Shown piece after piece: positions 7,273-15,889 of a stretch of DNA of 64,000 nucleotides. The stretch is from Nonomuraea montanisoli (GTDB taxonomy: Bacteria; Actinomycetota; Actinomycetes; Streptosporangiales; Streptosporangiaceae). The position numbers and the translations under genes were made by a program. Location of the stretch: the NCBI RefSeq assembly GCF_013363975.1, contig NZ_JABWGN010000004.1, positions 496,001-560,000 on the forward strand, in the 5' to 3' direction. Under the pieces are notes generated by a model that was given only the letters and a program-made list of their open reading frames with translations, was not told the DNA's origin and searched no databases. Within the stretch, counting starts at the first letter, position 1. Each line of letters starts with the position of its first letter.

Positions 7273-9130
7273 ACTGCGTGCGGTGCAGCTCCGCGTACAG
7301 GCCGCCGCGCGTGAGCAGCTCGTCGTGCGAGCCGCGCTCGGCGATCCGCCCGTCCTGGACCACGAGGATCTCGTCGGCCTCGCGGATCGTGGACAGCCGG
7401 TGCGCGATCACCAGCGAGGTGCGGCCCGCGAGTGCCGTCTTCAGCGCCTGCTGCACGGCCGCCTCCGACTCCGAGTCGAGGTGGGCGGTGGCCTCGTCGA
7501 GCACGACGACGCGCGGCGCCTTCAGCAGCAGCCGCGCCAGCGCCAGCCGCTGCTTCTCGCCGCCCGACAGCCGGTGGCCGCGGTCGCCGACGACCGTGTC
7601 GAGCCCGTCGGGCAGGCTCTCGACCAGCTCGCCGATCTGCGCCGCCCGCAGCGCCTCCCACAGCTCCTCGTCGCTCGCGCCCGGGCGGGCGTAGCGCAGG
7701 TTGGCGCCGATCGTGTCGTGGAACAGGTGCGGGTCCTGGGCGACCACGCCGACGGTGTCGCGCAGCGAGGCGAGGGTGGCCTCGCGCACGTCGAGCCCGT
7801 TGAGGCGGACCGCTCCCTCGGACACGTCGTACAGCCGCGACACCAGCGAGGTGATCGTGGTCTTGCCCGCGCCGGACGGTCCGACCAGCGCCACGAGGCG
7901 GCCGGGCCGGGCGGTGAACGACACGCCCTTGAGCACGGGGTGGGCGGGGGCGGTGTCCTGCCGGGCCACCGACTCCAGCGACGCCAGCGACACCTCCTCG
8001 GCCGCGGGGTAGCGGAAGTGGACGTCGTCGAACGTGATCGTCACCGGGCCGTCGGGCACGGGGCGGGCGTCCGGCCGCTCGGCCACCATGGGCCTCAGGT
8101 CGAGGACCTCGAAGACCCGGTCGAAGCTCACCAGCGCCGTCATCACGTCCACGTGCACGTTCGACAGCGACGTCAGCGGGCCGTACAGGCGCATGAGCAG
8201 CGCGGCCAGCGCCACGAGCGTGCCCAGCTCGAACACGTCGCCGATGGCCAGCACGCCGCCGATGCCGTACACCAGGGCCGTCGCGAGCGCGGCGACCAGG
8301 CCGAGCGCGACCCGGAACACGGTGCCGTACATGCCGACCGTGACGCCCACGTCGCGCACCCGGGCGGCGCGCCCGCCGAACACGGCGGCGTCGTCCTCGG
8401 GCCGGCCGTACAGCTTGGCGAGCATGGCGCCGGCGACGTTGAAGCGCTCGGTGCTGACGGAGCTCATCTCGGCGTCGAGCTGCATCTGCTCACGCGTCAG
8501 CGCCGACATGCGGCGGCCCACCCACTTGGCCGGGATCACGAAGATCGGCACCAGCACCAGCGCGACCAGCGTCACCTGCCACGACAGCACGAGCATGGCG
8601 CCGAGCACGAGCACCAGGCTGATCACGTTGGACACCACGGACGACAGGGTGCTGGTCAGGGCGCGCTGGGCGCCGATGACGTCGGTGTTGAGCCGCGAGA
8701 CCAGCGCGCCGGTCTGCGCCCGCATGAAGAACGCCACCGGCATGCGCTGCACGTGGTCGAACACCTCGGTACGCAGGTCGTAGATCAGTCCCTCGCCGAT
8801 GCGGGCCGAGAACCAGCGCTGCGCCAGCGTGAGCCCGGCGTCGACCACCGCGAGCGCGGCGATCGCCAGCGCCAGGCCGACGACGACGTCCGTGCGCCTG
8901 GGCAGGATGCCGTCGTCGATGATCGCCTTCATCAGCAGCGGGTTGGCGACCACGACGCCCGCGCCGGCCATCACCAGCAGCAGGAACGCGGTGATCTGCC
9001 GGGTGTACGGGCGCGCGTAGCCCGCGATGCGCCGCACGGTGCCGGGCGCGAGCCGCTGCTTGGTCACCGACCCGTCACGGCGCAGCGACGCCATGACCTG
9101 GGGGCCGAAGCCCCCTCCCATCATCGCCAT
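7244..9130 (-). CDS. ABC exporter, fused transmembrane and ATPase half-transporter
   Basis: This 628-residue protein has an N-terminal six-helix exporter domain (about 40-330) and a nucleotide-binding domain with Walker A LVGPSGAGKTTI, the signature LSGGEKQRLALARLL, Walker B VVVLDEATAHLD, and the H-loop IAHRLSTI. This is the MsbA/MDR-type layout, active as a homodimer or heterodimer. No partner half-transporter is adjacent, so a homodimer is likely. Cargo cannot be told from sequence. ATG 9130 has a strong GGGAGGAGGG ribosome site. Its 3' end overlaps the sulfotransferase gene tail to tail. Confidence 0.92.
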   Translation of the reverse strand: MAMMGGGFGPQVMASLRRDGSVTKQRLAPGTVRRIAGYARPYTRQITAFLLLVMAGAGVVVANPLLMKAIIDDGILPRRTDVVVGLALAIAALAVVDAGLTLAQRWFSARIGEGLIYDLRTEVFDHVQRMPVAFFMRAQTGALVSRLNTDVIGAQRALTSTLSSVVSNVISLVLVLGAMLVLSWQVTLVALVLVPIFVIPAKWVGRRMSALTREQMQLDAEMSSVSTERFNVAGAMLAKLYGRPEDDAAVFGGRAARVRDVGVTVGMYGTVFRVALGLVAALATALVYGIGGVLAIGDVFELGTLVALAALLMRLYGPLTSLSNVHVDVMTALVSFDRVFEVLDLRPMVAERPDARPVPDGPVTITFDDVHFRYPAAEEVSLASLESVARQDTAPAHPVLKGVSFTARPGRLVALVGPSGAGKTTITSLVSRLYDVSEGAVRLNGLDVREATLASLRDTVGVVAQDPHLFHDTIGANLRYARPGASDEELWEALRAAQIGELVESLPDGLDTVVGDRGHRLSGGEKQRLALARLLLKAPRVVVLDEATAHLDSESEAAVQQALKTALAGRTSLVIAHRLSTIREADEILVVQDGRIAERGSHDELLTRGGLYAELHRTQFSSSGSPAS

Positions 9131-9245
9131 CCGGGGCCCTCCTCCCCCGGTATGAGCGCCGCCGGCGGCCCCGCTGATTCCCGGCGGCGCGTATCGGACG
9201 CGTATCGGATCAGACACGGGGCCGGGCGGGCCGGGACCCGGGCGG

Positions 9246-10079
9246 TCAGGGCTGGGCGGAGAAGAGCGCGCGCAGGCGTTCGGCCTGCTCGGCGCCCTCG
9301 GCCGCGCACTGCTCCTCCAGGGTGCGCGAGCGCGCGCCCTGGAGGAGCCGCTTGGTCGCCGTGGCCGCGTCCCGGTTGGTCGAGAGCAACCCGGCGATCT
9401 TGTCGTGCACGGCGCTGTCCAGGTCGTCACGGGCGACGACCTGTTCGGCGAGCCCGATGCGCAGGGCCTCGCCGGCCTCCACGGTCCTGGCGGTCAGGCA
9501 GATGTCGATCGCCCTGGCCAGGCCCACGAGCTCGACCAGCGGCTTGGTCCCGGTCAGATCGGGCACCAGCCCCAGGGCGGGCTCCTTCATGCAGAACTTG
9601 ACGTCGTCGGCCACGATCCGCAGGTCGCAGGCGAGCGCGAGCTGGAAACCCGCGCCGATCGCGTGGCCCTGCACGGCCGCGACGGAAACGATCTCGGGGC
9701 GGCGCAGCCACAGGAACCCCCGCTGTGCCTGCCGCAACCGCTGCTCGAACGCCGCGGCTCCGAGCCGCGCTGCCGAGCTGAACGAGCCCTGTCCGGGCAC
9801 CCCCTCTGGTGTGAACATCCGCAGGTCGATGCCTGCCGAGAAGGACGGTCCCTCACCTCTCACGACGACGACGCGTACCCGTTCCGGCAGTTCATCACCG
9901 ATGCGGGCCAACGCTGACCAGGTCGCGAACGTCTGAGCGTTCCGCTTGTCCGGCCGGTCCAGCGTGATCGTCGCGATCTCACCGTCCACCTCGAAGCGCA
10001 GTCCGTGTTCCTCCGGTTGTCCGGCGGACACGTCCTCCGTGTACCCCCCGCGCTCCCGTGGCGCCTTCGCTCCCGCCAT
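9246..10079 (-). CDS. Enoyl-CoA hydratase/isomerase family protein
   Basis: This 277-residue crotonase-fold protein carries LDRPDKRNAQTFATW, the oxyanion-hole segment around GPSFSAGIDLRMF, and AVQGHAIGAGFQLALACDLRI. The usual GGGCEL glutamate is Gln here (GAGFQL), while a Glu remains in CMKEPALGLVPDLTG. One of the two classical hydratase carboxylates is therefore missing and the reaction may not be simple hydration. ATG 10079 has GAGGGAG seven bases upstream. From memory the trio with the HTH and ABC-F genes resembles mycobacterial echA12-Rv1473-Rv1473A. Confidence 0.86.
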   Translation of the reverse strand: MAGAKAPRERGGYTEDVSAGQPEEHGLRFEVDGEIATITLDRPDKRNAQTFATWSALARIGDELPERVRVVVVRGEGPSFSAGIDLRMFTPEGVPGQGSFSSAARLGAAAFEQRLRQAQRGFLWLRRPEIVSVAAVQGHAIGAGFQLALACDLRIVADDVKFCMKEPALGLVPDLTGTKPLVELVGLARAIDICLTARTVEAGEALRIGLAEQVVARDDLDSAVHDKIAGLLSTNRDAATATKRLLQGARSRTLEEQCAAEGAEQAERLRALFSAQP

Positions 10080-10122
10080 CGCCCGCTCCCTCGTGCCCAC
10101 TGAACCGTCGCGCCCGAGCTTA

Positions 10123-10137
10123 CAGAATGAGATTCTG
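10123..10137. promoter_or_regulatory. Perfect 6-3-6 palindrome upstream of the enoyl-CoA hydratase gene
   Basis: CAGAAT-GAG-ATTCTG is a perfect inverted repeat 44-58 bases before the start codon, standing out as A/T-rich in GC-rich sequence. Its size and place fit a TetR-type or similar repressor operator. The regulator is not identified. Confidence 0.5.
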
Positions 10138-10202
10138 GGCCCGGGCGCGACGGCTGGCTGACTAGGGACGGGCGGCTGCGGTCGCACGTTCCGAGGCGGC
10201 CG

Positions 10203-10418
10203 TCAGCGCTTGGACTTGCCTCGGGTCGCCCCGCCGCGCCCGCGCAGAGTCACGCCGGACTCGCTCAGGATGCGGTGGATGAACCCGTAGGACCGACCGG
10301 TCGAAGCGGCCAGGGCGCGGATGCTCTCACCCGCGGCGTAGCGCTTCTTGAGATCGCCGGCCAGCTTTTCACGGTCGGCCCCGGTGACCCGGGTGCCCTT
10401 CTTCAGTGTCTCGGCCAC
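10203..10418 (-). CDS. Small helix-turn-helix protein (71 aa)
   Basis: A short basic protein whose core (KLAGDLKKRYAAGESIRALA, then ASTGRSYGFIHRILSESGV) is a resolvase/homeodomain-like helix-turn-helix covering nearly the whole length; the C-terminus RGRGGATRGKSKR is basic. Such single-domain HTH proteins are common and conserved in actinobacteria without a defined role. GTG 10418 has a perfect AGGAGGT ribosome site five bases upstream, so the gene is real and well translated. It lies 113 bases downstream of the ABC-F gene and may share its transcript. Confidence 0.85.
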   Translation of the reverse strand: MAETLKKGTRVTGADREKLAGDLKKRYAAGESIRALAASTGRSYGFIHRILSESGVTLRGRGGATRGKSKR

Positions 10419-10531
10419 GAGTACCTCCTGTAGTGCCGGACTTCCGCAGCGTTACTCCGCCATGATCAGTCATTTCAGCGGGATCGGCTACCTACTCCAC
10501 GGGAAAAGATCCGTACCCACCCAAATTAAGA

Positions 10532-12130
10532 TCAGGCAAGTGCCACAAGATCGGAAAATTCGGCGCTCCATGCGTCTTCAGTTCCGTCCGGTAGCAAGAT
10601 CACCCTATCCGGTGACAGGGCGTCAACGGCACCCTCGTCGTGGGTGACGAGCACGATGGCTCCTGAATACGACCTCAGAGCGTTGAGGACCTGCTCCCGG
10701 CTGACCGGATCGAGGTTGTTCGTGGGCTCGTCGAGCAACAGGACGTTGGCGCTGGAGAGCACGAGCATCGCCAGCGCGAGGCGGGTCTTCTCACCGCCGG
10801 ACAGCACGCCGGCCGGCTTGTCGGCGTCCTCTCCGGTGAACAGGAAGGATCCGAGCACCTTGCGCAGCTCGGTGTCGGTGAACGCGCCGCCGGCCGAGCG
10901 CATGTTCTCGAGGATCGTGCGATCGGCGTCGAGCGTCTCGTGCTCCTGGGCGTAGTAGCCGAGCTTGAGGCCGTGGCCGGGCCGGACCTCGCCCGTGTCG
11001 GGCTCCTCCTGGCCGCCCAGCAGCCGCAGCAGCGTGGTCTTGCCGGCGCCGTTGAGGCCGAGGATGACGACCCGGTGACCTCGGTCGATGGCCACGCTGA
11101 CGTCGGTGAAGACCTCCAGCGAGCCGTACGACTTGGACAGGCCCTCGGCCGTGAGCGGGGTGCGCCCGCACGGCTGCGGCTCCGGGAAGCGCAGCCGCGC
11201 CACCTTGTCGCTCTGACGCTCCTCCTCGGTGCCCGCGAGCAACCGGTGGGCGCGGCGCATCATGTCCTGGGCGGCCTTGGCCTTGGTGGCCTTGGCGCGC
11301 ATCTTGTCGGCCTGGGCCAGCAGGGCGCCGGCCTGCTTCTCGGCGTTGGCCCGCTCGCGCTTGCGCCGCTTCTCGTCGGTCTCGCGCTGCGCCAGGTACG
11401 CCTTCCAGCCGACGTTGTAGTGGTCGATGACACTGCGGTTGGCGTCCAGGTGCAGGACCTTGTTGACCGTCGCTTCAAGAAGGTCGACGTCATGGCTGAT
11501 GATCACCAAGCCGCCGTGATGAGAACGCAAAAAATCACGAAGCCACCCGATTGAGTCGGCATCTAGGTGGTTTGTCGGCTCGTCGAGAAGGAGAGTTTCC
11601 GCCCCGCTGAAAAGAATGCGCGCCAATTCCACACGCCTGCGCTGTCCGCCGGAAAGCGTTTCCAACGTCTGTCCGAGGACGCGGTCCGGCAGTCCGAGAC
11701 TGGAGGCGATGGAGGCGGCCTCCGCCTCGGCCGCGTAGCCGCCGAGGACGTGCATCTGGTCCTCCAGCCGGCCGTAGCGGCGCACCGCCCGCTCGCGGGT
11801 CTTCTCGTCGGCGGAGGACATGCCGAGCTCGGCCTCGCGCAGCTTGCGCAGCACCTCGTCGAGCCCCCGCGCGGACAGGATGCGGTCGCGGGCCAGCACC
11901 TGCAGGTCACCCGTACGGGGATCCTGCGGCAGGTAGCCGACGCTGCCGCTGGTGGTGACCGACCCGGCGGCGGGCAGCGCCTCGCCGGCCAGGACCTTGG
12001 TCAGCGTGGTCTTGCCCGCGCCGTTGCGGCCCACCAGGCCGATCTTGTCGCCCGGGTTGACCCGGAAGGAGGCGTTTTCGATGAGCAGGCGCGCGCCGGC
12101 GCGCAGCTCGATGTCACTGGCGATGATCAT
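10532..12130 (-). CDS. ABC-F family ATPase (ribosome-associated, antibiotic-resistance type candidate)
   Basis: This 532-residue protein has two ATPase domains and no membrane segments. Domain 1 has GLVGRNGAGKTTLTKVL and LSGGQRRRVELARIL with LLLDEPTNHLD; domain 2 has ILGLNGAGKTTLLRLL and LSGGEKTRLALAMLV with LLLDEPTNNLD. A lysine/arginine-rich linker (about 230-300) joins them. ABC-F proteins act on the ribosomal E site and peptidyl-transferase centre; some protect against antibiotics. The mycobacterial homologue I recall (Rv1473) is linked to macrolide tolerance. A stretch near the first signature and Walker B codons (about 11470-11670) is clearly lower in GC than the rest. The leader holds a candidate attenuator. 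Confidence 0.92.
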   Translation of the reverse strand: MIIASDIELRAGARLLIENASFRVNPGDKIGLVGRNGAGKTTLTKVLAGEALPAAGSVTTSGSVGYLPQDPRTGDLQVLARDRILSARGLDEVLRKLREAELGMSSADEKTRERAVRRYGRLEDQMHVLGGYAAEAEAASIASSLGLPDRVLGQTLETLSGGQRRRVELARILFSGAETLLLDEPTNHLDADSIGWLRDFLRSHHGGLVIISHDVDLLEATVNKVLHLDANRSVIDHYNVGWKAYLAQRETDEKRRKRERANAEKQAGALLAQADKMRAKATKAKAAQDMMRRAHRLLAGTEEERQSDKVARLRFPEPQPCGRTPLTAEGLSKSYGSLEVFTDVSVAIDRGHRVVILGLNGAGKTTLLRLLGGQEEPDTGEVRPGHGLKLGYYAQEHETLDADRTILENMRSAGGAFTDTELRKVLGSFLFTGEDADKPAGVLSGGEKTRLALAMLVLSSANVLLLDEPTNNLDPVSREQVLNALRSYSGAIVLVTHDEGAVDALSPDRVILLPDGTEDAWSAEFSDLVALA

Positions 12131-12140
12131 GGTTGACGGA

Positions 12141-12214
12141 ACACTCCCGAGCTAGGGAATCGAGGGAAGGGGTGTACGTGCGCGGTCGCGTGCCGTGCCG
12201 TCAATCGGGAGTGT
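12141..12214 (-). promoter_or_regulatory. Candidate translational attenuator in the ABC-F leader
   Basis: A 10-bp perfect inverted repeat (ACACTCCCGA at 12141-12150 and TCGGGAGTGT at 12205-12214) brackets a 54-base loop just upstream of the ABC-F start. On the transcript the downstream arm contains the only GGGAG Shine-Dalgarno-like sequence before the ATG, 13 bases from it, so pairing would hide it. The upstream arm is read by a five-codon ORF. A possible -10 TACACT lies at 12225-12230. The regulatory function is inferred from this geometry. Confidence 0.5.
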
Positions 12215-12218
12215 GCAT
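12201..12218 (-). CDS. Five-codon upstream ORF (Met-His-Thr-Pro-Asp) before the ABC-F gene
   Basis: ATG CAC ACT CCC GAT TGA lies on the minus strand, with its codons 2-5 covering the first arm of the leader stem. If TACACT (12225-12230) is the -10 element, transcription would start about at the ATG, making it a leaderless minigene. Ribosome stalling here would keep the stem open and expose the downstream ribosome site. No homology evidence is available. Confidence 0.4.
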   Translation of the reverse strand: MHTPD

Positions 12219-12312
12219 ACCGATCAGTGTAGGCCCCTGAGCTGGAGCACCACCTCTGGTTATCTCCCAGCTCATCCCGGGTGTGCCCTTCCTTCTCCCC
12301 CGTCCCGTACGT

Positions 12313-14973
12313 CTACCGCCGCGGCGTCTCCTCCTCCGGCGGATGCCCGGGCAGGTGGTCGCCGATGAGCGCGAGGTTCTGGATGGCCGCCAGCCCGTAC
12401 TGGGCGGCGTCGTTCGTGGAGACGAACGGCGCCTCGTCGAGCGCGGCGAGCACCCGCGGCCCGTCCACGCGCGTCAGCCGCCAGTGCGGCTCGCGCTGCA
12501 GCTCGTTGCGGTTGAGCTGGTCGTCCTCGTCCAGGTAGAACTTGCGCCAGGCGCGCGCGGCCTGCGCCGGATCGCCGGTGCGGGCGGCCGCGTACGCGGT
12601 GAGGCGGCTGTGCGCCTGCACCAGCGAGATGCCGCGCAGCGGATGGCCCACCTCGGCCTCCTGCTCCGCGGCGGGCGCCAGGTAGAGCCGGCAGTAGTCG
12701 AGCCAGGCCCGCTCGAAGCCCGGCACCCCGAGGTCGAGCGCGATCAGCTCGGAGCACAGCTCCGGCAGGCCGAACACCGACGACAGGTGCGAGACCATGA
12801 CCGCGTCGCGGGAGGTGTCGAAGCGGCCGGTGGCCAGGTCGAGCCGGGCCTCGCCGGTCAGGAAGCCGCGCGGCAGCGCCCCGATGCCGGCCATCGTGCC
12901 GAGCAGCCGGTCGCGGGCCCGCTCGTCGCCGTGCCGCTCCCAGCGGGTCAGCCAGGCCGCGGCCAGCGCGCCCCAGTCGGTGCCGAGCCCGACCGACAGG
13001 GCCGACGGGTCGGGCGTGTAGACGTCCTCGCGCACCTTGCGCTGCGGATCGACGACCAGGAACGTCGTCTCCGGCTCCGAGAGCTCGTCCAGCAGGTCGC
13101 CGGTGCGCTCGTCGGCGGTCAGGTAGTAGTAGAAGCGCCGGTAGGCGGCGTTGGAGATGCGCAGCTGCTTGCAGCTGCACCCCCAGTGCTGCACGTTGTG
13201 CCGGCTGCCGAGCCCCTTCCAGCGGCCGAGGTGGTGGACGTCGACCTCGCCGGTGTGGCGGGTCATCGCCTCGGCGAGGCGGAAGACGTCCGCCCGGCCG
13301 GTGCGCAGGAACTGGTACCACAGCCACAGGTCGGGCGACAGCTCGGAGTTGTCCCAGGCGTAGCCGCCCACGTCGTAGCGCCAGGTGTGGCGGTCGGCGT
13401 CGTAGGTGTGCATGACGTCGCCGTAGTCCCAGAAGCCGTACCAGCGGCGCTGCTCGCGTTCGCGCGCGTACAGGTCGAACAGGAAGTCCAGCCGGTCCTC
13501 GATCGCGGCCCGCGCCGGGGTCGAGCGGTCCGGCGGCGCCCAGTCGCCGAACACGCCCGCCGCGCGGATCCGCGCGGGCGGCGCGGTCAGCAGCGCCGGG
13601 TCGCTCAGGGCGGCGGCGTGCGCGGCCAGCGCCTCCGCCGGGGGCGTGGCCTCGTGGACCCGCAGGGTCAGCTCGTGGGTGCGGGCGACGCCATGCGCGT
13701 CGCCGAAGCCCGGCTCATGGTCCTCGTAGGTGATCTCCAGACCTTCGAGCTGCTCGGCGAAGGTGTCCTGGCCCATCCCGTCGTGCCAGAACCGCAGGTC
13801 CATGGCCGGGGCCGACGGCGACCAGAGCCAGACCGTCGCCGTGGCGAGGTCCGTGGCCGCGTTCCTGACGTCGAGCCTGGTCGGGTGCAGCCGCCAGAAG
13901 TCGCGCAGCCCGAACCCGAGGCCGCCGCCGACCCCGCCCACGTAACCGTAGCCGGCCGAACGGGTGCCCGCGGGGACCGTCACCCAGGCGTGGCCCTCGC
14001 CGGTGCGTTTGCGCAGCGTGAAGCCGTCGGCGCTGCTCTGGTCGAGCGTGTAGTCGTTCCAGGCCGGGATGAGGTGGAGGCGGCCGGCGACCTCGGGGTT
14101 GCCGATGGGGCCGCACGGGCGGCCCTCGACCTGCGCCCGCCGCACGGCCTCGCCCGGGTCGCGGCGCAGGCCGGTCAGCCCGCGCACGGCCTCGGTGAGG
14201 AAGCCGCCGGGGCCGGCGAGCCGTATGTGCCGGTCGTGCGGCTCGTCGCGCATGACGACGTCGGCGCGCAGGCCGAGCCCGGCCAGGAAGTCGCGCTCCG
14301 GGTCGCCGTCCCAGACGAAGGAGTGGACGAGGCGGACGTCCTCGGCGCCGGCGTAGAAGTACAGACGCACGGTGAACGGCAGGGACGCGCGCCCGTCCTG
14401 CCGGTCCGCGCGGACGTGCTGGCCGTCCAGGCGGACGACGGCCCGGACCGGGCCGGCCTGCTCCACGGTGACGCGGGTGACGTGGCCGGTCGCCTCCGTC
14501 CGCGTGACCGTGCCGCCGTCGTCGGGCGTGGGCCCGTCCTGGTGGAGACTCACCAGCCGGACGTCACGGACGATCTCGCGGGAGCCGCGCGTGACCGAAC
14601 GGGCGAGCGTGGCGCCCGACTCCTCGATCGTCCACGTCACGACGCCCGTGCTCACCCGCAGGTTCCCGTCCTCGCGCGTCACGGTGACGGGACTGCCGGG
14701 CATCGGCGGCGCGTGCCCCGGCTCCAGCCGGTACGTCCCGGCGGGCTCCCGCTGCGGCGGCACGGCGTGCGCCGACCACTTGACCGACCCGTCCGGCCAG
14801 GTCGCGGTCACCCAGCTCTGCGTGGGCACCGCGCGGCCGTCGGGGCCGATCAGCGTGTACGGCGCGGCCCGCCCGACGGCGCCGCGCGGCCACGGCACCC
14901 CGAAGGTCACCCCCTCCCCCCGGGGCGTCCGGGAGTCGTCCAGCCAGCGCAGCGTCGTCGCGACGGTGTTCAG
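12313..14973 (-). CDS. YetA/PcRGLX-like exo-rhamnogalacturonan lyase (PL26 family candidate)
   Basis: A protein of 886 residues with no signal peptide, so it should act in the cytosol on imported oligosaccharides. The N-terminus has LRWLDDSRTPRGEGVTFGVP, typical of the YetA/PcRGLX N-domain; a central beta domain and a C-terminal alpha/alpha region (RRWYGFWDYGDVMHTYD, VGGYAWDNSELSPDLWLWY) follow. PL26 enzymes remove unsaturated rhamnogalacturonan ends. The conserved N-terminus begins before the first GTG (14910). The only start upstream is CTG 14973, seven bases after a perfect AAGGAG that overlaps the end of the preceding permease gene. It is the last gene of the importer operon. Confidence 0.78.
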   Translation of the reverse strand: MNTVATTLRWLDDSRTPRGEGVTFGVPWPRGAVGRAAPYTLIGPDGRAVPTQSWVTATWPDGSVKWSAHAVPPQREPAGTYRLEPGHAPPMPGSPVTVTREDGNLRVSTGVVTWTIEESGATLARSVTRGSREIVRDVRLVSLHQDGPTPDDGGTVTRTEATGHVTRVTVEQAGPVRAVVRLDGQHVRADRQDGRASLPFTVRLYFYAGAEDVRLVHSFVWDGDPERDFLAGLGLRADVVMRDEPHDRHIRLAGPGGFLTEAVRGLTGLRRDPGEAVRRAQVEGRPCGPIGNPEVAGRLHLIPAWNDYTLDQSSADGFTLRKRTGEGHAWVTVPAGTRSAGYGYVGGVGGGLGFGLRDFWRLHPTRLDVRNAATDLATATVWLWSPSAPAMDLRFWHDGMGQDTFAEQLEGLEITYEDHEPGFGDAHGVARTHELTLRVHEATPPAEALAAHAAALSDPALLTAPPARIRAAGVFGDWAPPDRSTPARAAIEDRLDFLFDLYAREREQRRWYGFWDYGDVMHTYDADRHTWRYDVGGYAWDNSELSPDLWLWYQFLRTGRADVFRLAEAMTRHTGEVDVHHLGRWKGLGSRHNVQHWGCSCKQLRISNAAYRRFYYYLTADERTGDLLDELSEPETTFLVVDPQRKVREDVYTPDPSALSVGLGTDWGALAAAWLTRWERHGDERARDRLLGTMAGIGALPRGFLTGEARLDLATGRFDTSRDAVMVSHLSSVFGLPELCSELIALDLGVPGFERAWLDYCRLYLAPAAEQEAEVGHPLRGISLVQAHSRLTAYAAARTGDPAQAARAWRKFYLDEDDQLNRNELQREPHWRLTRVDGPRVLAALDEAPFVSTNDAAQYGLAAIQNLALIGDHLPGHPPEEETPRR

Positions 14974-14977
14974 GGTC

Positions 14978-15877
14978 TTACTCCTTGACCGAGCCGATGA
15001 GCACTCCCTTGGTGAAGTGCTTCTGCAGGAACGGATAGAAGAACAGGATCGGCAGCGTGGCGATGACGACCACCGCGAACTTCAGGCCCTGCTCCGGCGG
15101 CACCCAGGTCCGGTCCATCTGCGACAGGGCGTTGGCAGCGTCGGTGCTGATGAGCTGGCGCACCAGGATCTGCAGGGTCCACTTGTCCGGGTCGCTGATG
15201 TACAGCAGCGGCGACATGTAGTCGTTCCAGATGCCGACCGCGTAGAACAGCGAGAACGTCGCGATGATCGGCTTGGACAGCGGCAGGACGATCTTGAAGA
15301 AGACGCCCATCTCGTTGCAGCCGTCGATGCGCGCCGCCTCCTCCAGGGCCTGCGGCAGCTCCTGGAAGAAGCTCTTCACGATGATCAGGTAGAACGGGTT
15401 GATCGCCAGCGGCAGGATGAGCGCCCAGTAGCTGTCCAGCAGCCCCAGGTCGCGCACCACCAGGTACGTGGGGATCATGCCGCCGGTGAAGACCAGCGTG
15501 AAGATGATCAGGTTGAGCACCAGGGCCCGGCCCGGCAGGTACCGCTTGGCCAGCGGGTAGGCCATGGTAAACGTCAGCAGCACCTGCACCACCGTGCCCA
15601 CCGCCGTGACGACGACGGTCGTGAGCAGGGCGCGGACGAACGCGTCGGTGGCGAAGATGTAGCGGTACGACTCCGTGACGAACGTCTCCGGCCACAGGAA
15701 GAAGGGGCGCGAGGAGATCTCCGCCTCGCCCGCGAACGACCCGGCCAGGACGTACAGCAGCGGCAGGATGGTGATCAGCGCCAGGCCGACGAGCACGGCG
15801 ATGTTGACGGCGTCGAACACCCGGCTGCCCACGGTGCTGTACTCGGTGTTCAGCTTCTTGTGCTTCATGCTGTTCAT
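14978..15877 (-). CDS. Carbohydrate ABC transporter permease, LplC/YtcP-like
   Basis: This 299-residue permease has six predicted membrane helices and the cytoplasmic EAA loop EEAARIDGCNEMGVFFKIVL before the last helices, ending HFTKGVLIGSVKE as in LplC/YtcP proteins. It pairs with the LplB-type permease 12 bases upstream and the lipoprotein before that. No ATPase gene is present; actinomycete CUT1 importers usually borrow a shared MsiK-type ATPase. Its stop codon overlaps the ribosome site of the downstream lyase, so the two are translationally linked. Oligogalacturonide or rhamnogalacturonan fragments are the likely cargo. Confidence 0.9.
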   Translation of the reverse strand: MNSMKHKKLNTEYSTVGSRVFDAVNIAVLVGLALITILPLLYVLAGSFAGEAEISSRPFFLWPETFVTESYRYIFATDAFVRALLTTVVVTAVGTVVQVLLTFTMAYPLAKRYLPGRALVLNLIIFTLVFTGGMIPTYLVVRDLGLLDSYWALILPLAINPFYLIIVKSFFQELPQALEEAARIDGCNEMGVFFKIVLPLSKPIIATFSLFYAVGIWNDYMSPLLYISDPDKWTLQILVRQLISTDAANALSQMDRTWVPPEQGLKFAVVVIATLPILFFYPFLQKHFTKGVLIGSVKE

Positions 15878-15889
15878 GTCCAGGGCCCC

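Noticed and set aside
10532..12130. A membrane drug exporter ATPase
   Set aside because: Two fused ATPase domains without membrane domains or permease gene define ABC-F, a ribosome-acting family.
12283..14988. 901-residue plus-strand frame opposite the YetA-like gene
   Set aside because: Antisense frames stay open in GC-rich DNA; composition is Arg/Gly/Val-rich with no motif, while the minus strand encodes a recognisable lyase.
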